The notes beneath the pieces are model-generated. The model was not told where the DNA came from and did no database searches. It saw nothing but the letters and a program-made list of their open reading frames with translations. From positions 1-64,000 of the forward strand of contig JAJDUZ010000052.1 of the NCBI GenBank assembly GCA_022826385.1: a stretch of DNA of 64,000 nt, written 5' to 3'. This DNA comes from Silicimonas sp. (lineage in GTDB: Bacteria > Pseudomonadota > Alphaproteobacteria > Rhodobacterales > Rhodobacteraceae). Position numbers and translations under genes: made by a program. This document shows, one piece after another, positions 1 through 9,927 of the stretch (positions are counted from its first letter, which is position 1; every line of letters starts with the position of its first letter).

Positions 1-285
1 TTGCTCAGATCAAAATGTGGGCTTAGCGTTGTCATCAGAGGGGTGAGGAGAAATCCGAACATCCTGAAGATCCTTGTACTGGACAATCTTCAAGTTGAAT
101 CCTTTTTGCCCCTCGTTTCAAGTAGCGTCGTGTACTATGAACCCCGCCACCAGAAATCGTACAAGCCCCTGTTAAATTTGACTCTTTTCCCTTCATCTCT
201 TCAAAAATACGCAAATCCCCACGGCCCGACTGGACGCGCCGCCGGGGATGGGTCACAACCATCCCACTTGCGGGGAGTGCGGCCT
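1..285. other. noncoding upstream region of xthA
   Basis: The frame of xthA stays open to the window edge here, but the translated peptide has no family resemblance and the composition is AT-richer than the gene, so I read it as noncoding. Just before the gene there is a short hairpin with 7-bp arms (about 245-251 and 259-265). No convincing promoter hexamers were found. The left edge may hold the end of a neighbouring gene that cannot be judged from this window. Confidence 0.5.
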
Positions 286-1065
286 ATGAAAATCGCCACG
301 TTCAACATCAACGGCATCAAGGCGCGGATCGACGCCCTGACCTACTGGCTCACCGAAAGCCAGCCCGATGTCGCGGTCCTGCAAGAGATCAAATCCGTTG
401 ATGACGCCTTCCCGCGCGAACATTTCGAAGACATGGGCTATATCGTCGAAACCCATGGCCAGAAGAGCTTCAACGGCGTGGCGATCCTGTCGAAACTTCC
501 CTTGGAAGACGTCACCCGCGGCCTGCCGGGCGATCCGGAAGACGAACAGGCGCGCTGGATCGAGGCAACCGTGATGGGCGACCGCCCGGTGCGGGTCTGC
601 GGGCTTTATCTGCCCAACGGCAACCCGGCCCCGGGGCCGAAATACGACTACAAGCTTGCCTGGATGGAGCGCCTGAAGGCCCGCGCCGCCGACCTGCTGG
701 CCGGCGAAGACCCGGCCGTGATGTGCGGCGACTACAATATCATCCCGCAGGACGAAGACGCCGCGCGCCCCGACGCCTGGCGCGAGGACGCCCTGGCCCG
801 CCCCGAAAGCCGGGCCGCGTTCCGTCAGATCCTGAACCTCGGGTTTACCGAAGCCTTCCGCGCCACCACCACCGCACCCGGCCATTACTCGTTCTGGGAC
901 TATCAGCGCGGCGCCTATGACCGCAACGATGGCATCCGCATCGACCACCACCTTCTGACCCCGCAAGCCGCTGATTTGCTGACGAATTGCTGGATCGAGG
1001 CCGAGGTTCGGGGGCGCGAAAAACCGTCGGATCACGTGCCGGTCTGGATCGAGCTTGCGGCCTAA
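286..1065 (+). CDS. xthA: exodeoxyribonuclease III
   Basis: AP endonuclease and 3'-5' exonuclease of base excision repair, acting on abasic sites in DNA in the cytoplasm. The 259-residue length fits the family. Endonuclease/exonuclease/phosphatase-fold motifs appear in order: 'FNINGIKAR' at the start, the metal-binding Glu in 'LQEIK' (E34), 'YLPNGNP' near 109, 'GDYNI' (D149, N151), 'RIDHHL' (D220) and the terminal 'SDHVP' (D249, H250). The ORF track extends 95 codons upstream. I chose ATG 286 because the family starts with 'MKIATFNING' and a GGGGAG-like ribosome site precedes it. No LexA-type box is seen upstream. Confidence 0.95.
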   Translation: MKIATFNINGIKARIDALTYWLTESQPDVAVLQEIKSVDDAFPREHFEDMGYIVETHGQKSFNGVAILSKLPLEDVTRGLPGDPEDEQARWIEATVMGDRPVRVCGLYLPNGNPAPGPKYDYKLAWMERLKARAADLLAGEDPAVMCGDYNIIPQDEDAARPDAWREDALARPESRAAFRQILNLGFTEAFRATTTAPGHYSFWDYQRGAYDRNDGIRIDHHLLTPQAADLLTNCWIEAEVRGREKPSDHVPVWIELAA

Positions 1066-1127
1066 CAGCCTGAAGATTTCCGTGACGGCTTAAAGCTTGC
1101 TTAGGGTCACTCCCGTAACCAGCCCTT

Positions 1128-1865
1128 ATGAGACGTCAAAGGGCCCTGGAGCGGATAAGCGAAGCCCTTACTCCGCAAGGATGGGTGGCATGGGGCGCGC
1201 GGGCGCTCCTGCTGTGTGATCTGTCGTTGATCGCCCTGATCGGCGTCAGAGCAGGCACACATGTCACAGAGACCCCCGGCGCCGAAATACTGGTTTTCGC
1301 TGTTGCGCTCATTGTGCCACTTGGATTGCTGCTGTGGGCACTTGGTCGGACGTCGGACTTGCTCAGGACCATGACCGAAGACGCCATGACCGACGCGCTG
1401 ACCGGCCTGATGAACCGGCGCGGCTTCCGGAAGGCTCTGGACGGTGCCGAACAGGGCGCAATCCTGGTGATCGACATCGATCACTTCAAGCAAGTCAACG
1501 ACCGCTACGGCCATGCCGCCGGTGACGAGGTTTTGAAAGCCATGTCGGGACATTTGAGGCGCAATATCCGCGAAACCGACCTTCTGGCGCGCCTCGGGGG
1601 CGAGGAATTTGCGCTGTACTTGTTCGATTGCGACAGCTTCGAGGTTGACCAGATCGGAGAGCGGCTGTGCCGCGGCTTTGTGACCTTCAACAAACGCATG
1701 AAGGTCCCGATCAAGGTCACCATGTCCATCGGCGCCGCCTACTCTACCATGGCCGAGGATGTGGATCGTCTGATCCAGAATGCGGACGAGGCGTTGTATC
1801 AGGCCAAACGCAGCGGTCGGGCGCGATTGACCTTCTGGCAGCCGCCGCTGGCATCTCGGCTGTGA
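1128..1865 (+). CDS. membrane GGDEF diguanylate cyclase
   Basis: Predicted to make cyclic di-GMP from two GTP at the inner membrane. Two hydrophobic helices (about residues 25-40 and 52-72) are followed directly by a GGDEF domain running to the end of the 245-residue protein. The active-site signature is 'GGEEF' (157-161), and the product-inhibition I-site 'RETD' (148-151) sits exactly five residues before it, so the enzyme should be active and feedback-inhibited. 'DIDHFKQVNDRYGH' is the usual metal and nucleotide segment. There is no separate sensor domain, so the short loop between the helices may sense the signal. It follows xthA on the same strand but looks like its own unit. Confidence 0.9.
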   Translation: MRRQRALERISEALTPQGWVAWGARALLLCDLSLIALIGVRAGTHVTETPGAEILVFAVALIVPLGLLLWALGRTSDLLRTMTEDAMTDALTGLMNRRGFRKALDGAEQGAILVIDIDHFKQVNDRYGHAAGDEVLKAMSGHLRRNIRETDLLARLGGEEFALYLFDCDSFEVDQIGERLCRGFVTFNKRMKVPIKVTMSIGAAYSTMAEDVDRLIQNADEALYQAKRSGRARLTFWQPPLASRL

Positions 1866-1934
1866 GGATCGGCTAACGTGCCGCAAACACACCGCAAGAC
1901 CATGTTAAGACCCAAGAGCTGGCGTCTCGCCATC

Positions 1935-2714
1935 ATGACGCCGCTCCGTTTCTGCTTTTTGCCGTTTTGCCTTCTGGCTGCCTTGCAGCCGGCGTTCTCT
2001 GAAGGAGTATTGCAACCTGCAATTGGCATGTTCACGGTGACACTCCCGCGGGATGGGCAAGCAGTGCCTCTCTCTCAAGGAACAACGGTGATGTTCCTGA
2101 TGCAGTCGGGGCTTGAAGTACCAGAGGAATCGGGTCGACAAGGCCTCGTGCTTGGCACGAGCCACGGTGCCATTGCATTGGAAGTGTCCCAAGATGTCGC
2201 TCTCTGGCTTGGCACCCTCCGCGAGGAACGTATCATCCTCCTGCGAAAAACGCGTGATCCAGACCCTGAACTTCTTGCTGCCAGACAAGAGGCCACCAAA
2301 AACAGCGTCCCGATCTACCTCGCGCCAGAGATGCGCAAAGTCAGTGTCTCTCTCAGCCCGCCGCCCTCTGACATCGCCTCATGGCAACCAGGCGAAACGT
2401 TGATCCTTCCGGAAGCGGGTTGGCGCAGATACTGGCGTCAAGTTGACGGGACCTTTGTGGAAGAGAGGCGACGGAAAACCGTCAACGCGGTCTTCGTTGA
2501 CGCAAAGCCATCACGCCGGAACAGCGTGACACTGACGCTGCTGGTCGATCCGGACCACGCCGTCGACGTGATATCGACCAGCATGAGGGACGGAATAACG
2601 GTGATCCGGCAGGTCACTCGGCCAGCAGCCAAACCGCTGAAGCGCAACAGGTGCTACGTGAAGCGGCGGCAAGGCGCCGAAATCGTCAACGTCGAAATCC
2701 CTTGCCGCAAGTAA
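1935..2714 (+). CDS. secreted protein of unknown function
   Basis: I do not recognise this family. From ATG 1935 the protein is 259 residues and begins with a clear signal peptide ('MTPLRFCFLPFCLLAALQPAFS'-like core ending near an A-F-S cleavage site), so the product should be periplasmic. The rest is soluble, rich in beta-type hydrophobic alternation and basic near the C-terminus, with two Cys in the last 25 residues ('RCYVKRR' and 'PCRK') that could form a disulfide. In-frame starts at GTG 1878 and ATG 1902 are alternatives; none has a strong ribosome site. Base composition is slightly less GC-rich than its neighbours. Confidence 0.6.
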   Translation: MTPLRFCFLPFCLLAALQPAFSEGVLQPAIGMFTVTLPRDGQAVPLSQGTTVMFLMQSGLEVPEESGRQGLVLGTSHGAIALEVSQDVALWLGTLREERIILLRKTRDPDPELLAARQEATKNSVPIYLAPEMRKVSVSLSPPPSDIASWQPGETLILPEAGWRRYWRQVDGTFVEERRRKTVNAVFVDAKPSRRNSVTLTLLVDPDHAVDVISTSMRDGITVIRQVTRPAAKPLKRNRCYVKRRQGAEIVNVEIPCRK

Positions 2715-2749
2715 GACCGCCCTTGCCTGTCATGCAGCCGCAGGCCTTG

Positions 2750-3241
2750 TTACCACTTGGCCTGCGCATCCTCGTATGTCGCCGTCGCAGCGTCGAGCGA
2801 GACGACAGACTGGCCGCGCGCGATCCAACCGGCGCCGCGCGGATTGCCCATCATGCCTTCCGAGACATCGGCCACGCCTTCGATCCCGGCTTGCCGCAGC
2901 ATCTGCACGACATGGGCCGTGCGCCCGCCCGTAGCGCAGATCAGCGCAATCTTGTCGGGCGAGACCTGGTCGAGGATGGCGCGGAAGCGCTCGCCGAAAT
3001 CCGGTTCATGCATCGAAACCGGCCACGCGCCTTCGGCGACGCCGGTGTCCTGCCACTCGCCGCGCGAGCGGATGTCGATCAGAACGATCTCGCCGGATTG
3101 CAGCTTTGCCTCGGCCTCGGGGGCCGACAGGATGGGGGTGTCTGACAGCGCGGCCATGGTTAGAGCGAACCAGCCGAGGATGGCGCAGGCAAGGCTGCGG
3201 CCAAGGCGTCTGTGGCGAAATGTAACGTCGGAAAGTGACAT
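2750..3241 (-). CDS. rhodanese-like domain protein, exported
   Basis: A 163-residue protein with an N-terminal hydrophobic export signal (about residues 15-32) followed by a single rhodanese domain. The catalytic loop is 'CATGGRT' with Cys102, so a persulfide-carrying active site is present, and 'VLIDIRSRGEW' is the usual first motif. It probably transfers sulfur or binds thiol or anionic substrates in the periplasm; the acceptor is unknown. It stands alone between the convergent secreted protein and uvrA. The small noncoding strip to uvrA (3242-3341) shows no clear terminator. Confidence 0.85.
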   Translation of the reverse strand: MSLSDVTFRHRRLGRSLACAILGWFALTMAALSDTPILSAPEAEAKLQSGEIVLIDIRSRGEWQDTGVAEGAWPVSMHEPDFGERFRAILDQVSPDKIALICATGGRTAHVVQMLRQAGIEGVADVSEGMMGNPRGAGWIARGQSVVSLDAATATYEDAQAKW

Positions 3242-3341
3242 GAACCAACTCGCATCTTCATCCTTACTTCAGACAATCCAAACCACACTAGGGGTGGGAG
3301 GACGGTGGCGCATTTTTGTGTTAACGAATCTTACCAAACCC

Positions 3342-6224
<2,883 letters not shown>

Positions 6225-6288
6225 GGGTCCACCTGTCTCGGGCCTTTGAGACATAGCGGGCAAACCCGAAACCTCAATGGCGCAAAAA

Positions 6289-6303
6289 GAACATTACCAG
6301 AAC
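6289..6303 (-). promoter_or_regulatory. LexA (SOS) box upstream of uvrA
   Basis: The plus strand reads GAAC, seven bases, GAAC (GTTC-N7-GTTC on the coding strand of uvrA), an exact match to the alphaproteobacterial LexA operator. It lies 65 bases before the chosen uvrA start, where a promoter is expected, and between uvrA and the convergent end of the MFS gene. Confidence 0.8.
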
Positions 6304-6315
6304 ATTAAGCCGTCG

Positions 6316-7434
6316 TCACGCGGATTGCGCAATCTTTCTGTGGATAACCCGGACGGCGATGAAACCGATGGCGGAAATCACCGCGGCCGCCCCCAAAAGA
6401 CCCGGCAGGCCATACCAGACCACCGCGGCCATCAGCGGCAGCGAACAGGCGGTCCCGACATTGCCAAGTTGCGCGATGGCCCCGTTGGCGCGCGCCTGAT
6501 CCGCCGCCCTGTCGTTCAACGCAGGCACATTGGCGAAAGAGGCCCCGGGCACGACGCCCATCACGACAAAAAGCAGGAAGATCGTCCCGGTCTGCAAGGC
6601 CCCCGTGGTCAGCAGCGCCAGCGCGGCGAACAGAATGGTTTGCGCGAAGCCCGCAAGCAACAAGCGCTCGGGCGGGATGCGACGCGCCAGCCAGCCTGCG
6701 CCAAGCGTGCCGATCAGGGCAAGAAGCGGCAGAATTGGCGCGCTCCATGCGCCGACGAAGCGCGGCACGAAGGTCAGTAGGCCAAGGAACATGAGTGTGT
6801 GCCAGAAGAACCCCAAGGCCGGGGCAACCATGCGGGCCGAGCTATAGATCGCGATATGTCGCGCGATCACGCCCCCTTCGATGGCCCCGCGTTCGATCCC
6901 CCGCGGCAAGAGCGGCCAAAGGGCGGTCAGCAACACCAGCCCGAAAACACCATGCGCCAGGAACACCGCACCCGGCCCTGAGAGCAGCGGGATCACGGCG
7001 GCCGAGGCGGCAAAGCCCACACCGAAAAAGGTGCCCCAAAGCCCCATGGCCACCGGCACATCCTTGGGGCGGGCCACGGCCGCCATCAACGTGGGTGCGG
7101 CGACGACGATACCAAGATGGCTGAGCCCTTCGACCACGCGCAGCCCCATGAAGGCCGTGAAGGGCACCAGCAAGCTTTGCAGCAGCGACAGGCTTGAGGC
7201 CACCGCCAAGGCGACCAGCATCACCCGGCGCGCGCCGAATTGCGCGACGATCATGCCCGAGGTGACGCCCAGCAGAATGCCCGCAATCGACAGCGCCGAG
7301 ACGACCAGCGGCAGTGGCGCACCGGGATAGATCGCGGCTAGGGGTTCCAGTGTCAGGGCAATTTTCGAGAACTGCGCGGCTGCAAAAAGCCCCGCGAGGA
7401 AAAGTAACCCGATCAGGCGCCAATCTGTCCGCAT
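6316..7434 (-). CDS. MFS transporter
   Basis: Inner-membrane permease of the major facilitator superfamily, 372 residues from ATG 7434, with about 11-12 hydrophobic helices. The loop 'QFGARRVMLVAL' between helices 2 and 3 fits the MFS motif A region. It resembles CynX/NimT-like or drug-exporter MFS proteins; the substrate cannot be read. GTG 7473 is an alternative start four bases after the upstream regulator's stop. The gene follows the winged-helix/TPR regulator on the same strand and is likely cotranscribed with it, so that regulator may control export. Confidence 0.85.
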   Translation of the reverse strand: MRTDWRLIGLLFLAGLFAAAQFSKIALTLEPLAAIYPGAPLPLVVSALSIAGILLGVTSGMIVAQFGARRVMLVALAVASSLSLLQSLLVPFTAFMGLRVVEGLSHLGIVVAAPTLMAAVARPKDVPVAMGLWGTFFGVGFAASAAVIPLLSGPGAVFLAHGVFGLVLLTALWPLLPRGIERGAIEGGVIARHIAIYSSARMVAPALGFFWHTLMFLGLLTFVPRFVGAWSAPILPLLALIGTLGAGWLARRIPPERLLLAGFAQTILFAALALLTTGALQTGTIFLLFVVMGVVPGASFANVPALNDRAADQARANGAIAQLGNVGTACSLPLMAAVVWYGLPGLLGAAAVISAIGFIAVRVIHRKIAQSA

Positions 7435-7477
7435 GGGGGATGTCTCTGCCTGTCGGCGGGCCGCGTCAAGCACCGGC

Positions 7478-8953
7478 TCAGGTATTGAAGGCGGTCGCCA
7501 GATCGTTGGCCAGCCGGTCGCCGATCACGGCGGCCACCTGATGATGCGTCAGGTCCGGCGTCACCCGGAAAGCGTCGCCCCATGCGTCGCGTGCTGCAGC
7601 CTCGTCGCCCTTGGTCAGGGCGATCGCGGCAAGGACGACGCGCGAGAGATGCGTCCGGTCGTCGGCGGCGACCGCGCGCTCGGCCTCGACCATCGCGCGG
7701 TCAAGATCGCCCGCGGCCATGCAGCCGATCCCCAGCATTGACCCCCAGACGGCAAGCCGCCCGTCATTCGGGCTGATACGGATCGCCCGCGTCAGCATCT
7801 CGACCGCCTCGTCCAGGCGTTTGTCGATGATCCTCGCCGTGCCGAGGGCGGCCAGCGATTGCGCGTTGTTCGGGTCCAGCGACACGCCGCGCTCCAGCAC
7901 CGCCTTGCCACGCAGCACCTGCCCCGCATCGACCAGCGCGCAGCCGGCAAGGCCAAGGATGTTCGGCGTGTTGGGCGCGAGCTCGATGGCCTTTTCGGCA
8001 TGGGCGATGGCCTCCTGCCGGCGTGCTTCGTCCGGCTCGACCAATCCGATCCGCTGCCCCAGCGCCATCACAAGGCTGAGCGCGGCGCGGGCATAGCCCA
8101 GCTCCGGATCGGCTTTAACGGCTTCGCGCAGCAAGGTTTCCGCCTCGCGGAAGGCCGCCGTGTTCCAGCCCTTGAGGGACATCGTGCCTAGGGCCTGCAT
8201 GGTCAGCGCCCGCGGCTCCGAGTGTGCGGGCGACATGGTGAGTGCTGTGTGAATGGCGCCGACGATCTGCGGCTCGAGCCGCAACAGCACCTGTTCGACC
8301 ACCCCTTCCTCGTCCAGCCCATCGGTGGCGCAAGTATGGCTCCAGAGCGTGGCCGAGGTTTCAACCTCGAACAGAACGCAATCCAGCGCACCCTCGTGCC
8401 CTGTCACCTCCAACGCATAGCCGCGTCCGATCGTGCGGGCCATATCCTCGGGCGAGGCATCGACAAGGCGGCGCGCAACGGTTGGCGCGATCACGGTCAG
8501 GAACGGCACCCCCGCCATCGCGGTCGATATGCGGCGCTGCAACCGGTCGCCGTTCAGCCCATCGGGCAAATCCCGTGGTGGCAGCACGGCGAAGGACGGT
8601 TGCACGAAGACCTTGGCGGCGACCGCCTCTGGCCGCTCGGGGCGGGACGGCGGCGAAGCGTCAGGCAGTTCCATCCGGAATCCGCGCCCGCGCACGGTCT
8701 TGATCCGGCTTGTCGCGACATCCGTCTCGCCCATCGCGCGGCGGGCCGACTTGATCGCGCTGGAAAGCGCCGCGTCTGAGACGATGCGCCCGTCCCAGAC
8801 GGCTTCGATCATCTCGTCCTTGGTCACCAGACGGTTCGCGTTCTGGGCAAGGTAGCGGATCAGGTCGAACACTTTCGGCTCGACCGCGACCGCCGCCCCC
8901 GACTTGCGCAATTCATAGCGCTCCAGATCAATCTCGATGTCGTCAAAGGTCAT
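7478..8953 (-). CDS. winged-helix (OmpR/CadC-type) regulator with TPR-rich C-terminus
   Basis: A 491-residue predicted transcription factor. Residues 1-100 are an OmpR/PhoB-type winged helix ('VEPKVFDLIRYLAQNANRL', 'RIKTVRGRGFRM'). The C-terminal half is helical with tetratricopeptide-like repeats ('NTPNILGLAGCALVDAG', 'NNAQSLAALGTARI', 'NDGRLAVWGSMLGIG'). There is no receiver domain and no transmembrane helix, so it may sense through the TPR part or a middle domain in the cytoplasm. Track start 9016 was rejected in favour of ATG 8953, which gives the usual short N-terminus. It is divergent from the tautomerase/DUF1127 cluster; the shared 154-base region has paired sites with an 11-base period, as expected for an OmpR-type binder. 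Confidence 0.85.
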   Translation of the reverse strand: MTFDDIEIDLERYELRKSGAAVAVEPKVFDLIRYLAQNANRLVTKDEMIEAVWDGRIVSDAALSSAIKSARRAMGETDVATSRIKTVRGRGFRMELPDASPPSRPERPEAVAAKVFVQPSFAVLPPRDLPDGLNGDRLQRRISTAMAGVPFLTVIAPTVARRLVDASPEDMARTIGRGYALEVTGHEGALDCVLFEVETSATLWSHTCATDGLDEEGVVEQVLLRLEPQIVGAIHTALTMSPAHSEPRALTMQALGTMSLKGWNTAAFREAETLLREAVKADPELGYARAALSLVMALGQRIGLVEPDEARRQEAIAHAEKAIELAPNTPNILGLAGCALVDAGQVLRGKAVLERGVSLDPNNAQSLAALGTARIIDKRLDEAVEMLTRAIRISPNDGRLAVWGSMLGIGCMAAGDLDRAMVEAERAVAADDRTHLSRVVLAAIALTKGDEAAARDAWGDAFRVTPDLTHHQVAAVIGDRLANDLATAFNT

Positions 8954-8972
8954 CCGCACCCCCACAAGGCCA

Positions 8973-8997
8973 AGTTTACCGACAGTTTCGGCAAACT
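8973..8997. promoter_or_regulatory. candidate operator block 1 in divergent region
   Basis: AGTTT occurs twice with an 11-base offset (8973 and 8984), and the second copy is also half of the perfect inverted repeat AGTTT-CGGC-AAACT (8984-8997). It lies 20-44 bases before the regulator start. This is a candidate autoregulatory site; function is inferred from spacing only. Confidence 0.4.
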
Positions 8998-9017
8998 CCA
9001 AGAATTCCCCAGACAAT

Positions 9018-9034
9018 CCTCAAACAACCCTCAA
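9018..9034. promoter_or_regulatory. candidate operator block 2 (CCTCAA direct repeat)
   Basis: CCTCAA-N5-CCTCAA, a direct repeat with 11-base period, the geometry preferred by OmpR/PhoB-type winged-helix proteins. It sits about 75-90 bases before the tautomerase start. A CAAGCTTG palindrome overlaps the second copy. Confidence 0.45.
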
Positions 9035-9107
9035 GCTTGGGGGCGCGCTGCGCCTTAGACCAGCCTCACACCGAATGACGGTGGAACTGAGGACAAAGGA
9101 GAAAGAT

Positions 9108-9329
9108 ATGCCTCTGGTTGATATCCAAGTGATCGAAGGGGTCTTCGATGATGAAACGAAAGCCCGGATGATCGAAGACGTGACCAACACCATGGTCGCA
9201 ATCGAAGGTGAAGCGATGCGCGGTGTGACATGGGTCCGCGTGCAGGAACTGGCCCAAGGCGCCTGGGGCATCGGCGGTCAGGCTCTGACCGCAGCCGATG
9301 TGAAGGCCATCGCGGCGGGAGGGGTGTGA
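9108..9329 (+). CDS. 4-oxalocrotonate tautomerase-like protein
   Basis: Small tautomerase-fold protein of 73 residues. After Met removal the N-terminus is the catalytic Pro ('MPLVDIQVIEGVF'), and the 'TKARMIEDVTNTMVAIEGEA' helix fits the family. Such enzymes interconvert keto and enol forms; the natural substrate is not evident. ATG 9108 is preferred over the longer track ORF because of the invariant Pro and a good AAGGAG site seven bases upstream. It is the first gene of a plus-strand cluster with a DUF1127 protein and two very small ORFs, divergent from the winged-helix regulator, and only one base separates its stop from the next ATG. Confidence 0.85.
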   Translation: MPLVDIQVIEGVFDDETKARMIEDVTNTMVAIEGEAMRGVTWVRVQELAQGAWGIGGQALTAADVKAIAAGGV

Positions 9330-9330
9330 C

Positions 9331-9624
9331 ATGGCGTTTCTTCCCGACATCCTGCCTGCCGATCCGCGCGATCCCGAAAGCGTGTCCTATCGCATGCGGC
9401 CGCTGCGCTATGGCCTGATCGGCCGGATCTTCATGGGCCTCGAGGTCGCCCGTGAACGTCGCGAACTGGCCCGGCTGGACGACACGATTCTGCGTGACAT
9501 CGGCCTGACCCGCGACGAGGCGATGCGCGAAGCCAAGCGCAGTTTCTGGGACATCGGCGGCACCGGTGCACGGCATTTGCAGGCCGACGCCAAGACGCTC
9601 TTTTCGCGCCCCGGCCTGCTGTGA
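9331..9624 (+). CDS. DUF1127-domain small protein
   Basis: A 97-residue basic protein with the DUF1127 helix-turn in its middle: 'RRELARLDDTILRDIGLTRDEAMREA' (about residues 43-68). Short DUF1127 proteins in alphaproteobacteria have been linked to RNA turnover and to phosphate or carbon stress; here the role is inference. The N-terminal 40 residues ('FLPDILPADPRDPESV') and C-terminal tail are longer than in minimal family members. It starts one base after the tautomerase stop, so translation is probably coupled. Confidence 0.8.
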   Translation: MAFLPDILPADPRDPESVSYRMRPLRYGLIGRIFMGLEVARERRELARLDDTILRDIGLTRDEAMREAKRSFWDIGGTGARHLQADAKTLFSRPGLL

Positions 9625-9635
9625 GGACGGACCCG

Positions 9636-9737
9636 ATGACCGAGAGCAAGCACATGCAACCCGCGTCAGGATACCTTTTCCTGGCGCTCCCCGACCGCCG
9701 CGTCTTCAAGCGGCACACAACCACGAAAGGACGCTGA
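9636..9737 (+). CDS. very small ORF, 33 residues
   Basis: Not in the ORF track. ATG at 9636 eleven bases after the DUF1127 stop, with GAGGA about nine bases upstream; product starts 'MTESKHMQPASGYLFLALPD' and ends with a basic tail. No family is recognised. Support is positional: tight spacing, a ribosome site, and a stop one base before the next small ORF, all ahead of a shared terminator. It could also be an untranslated leader. Confidence 0.4.
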   Translation: MTESKHMQPASGYLFLALPDRRVFKRHTTTKGR

Positions 9738-9738
9738 G

Positions 9739-9852
9739 ATGACACATAACTTCCCGAACACCCGGACCCCGGCCACGCTGGACTATCTGCGCAAGGTCGC
9801 GCCGCGCCGGCTTGGCAATCTGGATTGGTGGCGTGAAAGGATGGGGCGTTGA
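9739..9852 (+). CDS. very small ORF, 37 residues
   Basis: Not in the ORF track. ATG 9739 follows the previous stop by one base and has AAAGGA seven bases upstream. The product is basic and Trp-rich at its end ('LRKVAPRRLGNLDWWRERMG'), a pattern seen in small DNA/RNA-binding or membrane-associated peptides. It ends eight bases before a strong terminator, which supports it as the last gene of the unit. No family is recognised. Confidence 0.55.
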   Translation: MTHNFPNTRTPATLDYLRKVAPRRLGNLDWWRERMGR

Positions 9853-9859
9853 ACGACAG

Positions 9860-9898
9860 GCAACCCGAACCGGTCTGGTTCGGGTTGCGCTCGTTTTA
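9860..9898 (+). terminator. rho-independent terminator of the tautomerase/DUF1127 unit
   Basis: Perfect 12-bp stem (9860-9871 with 9877-9888, five-base loop) followed by a T-rich stretch in the plus direction. It also separates the unit from the convergent lpdA, although the minus-strand side lacks a T run. Confidence 0.85.
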
Positions 9899-9927
9899 AT
9901 GGTTTTTGCGTGTGAGGCCCGCTTGCC

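Noticed and set aside
178-206. Promoter TTGACT upstream of xthA
   Set aside because: No matching -10 at an acceptable distance.
1-285. 95-codon N-terminal extension of xthA in the ORF track
   Set aside because: No family similarity, AT-rich, and ATG 286 gives the conserved 'MKIATFNING' start.
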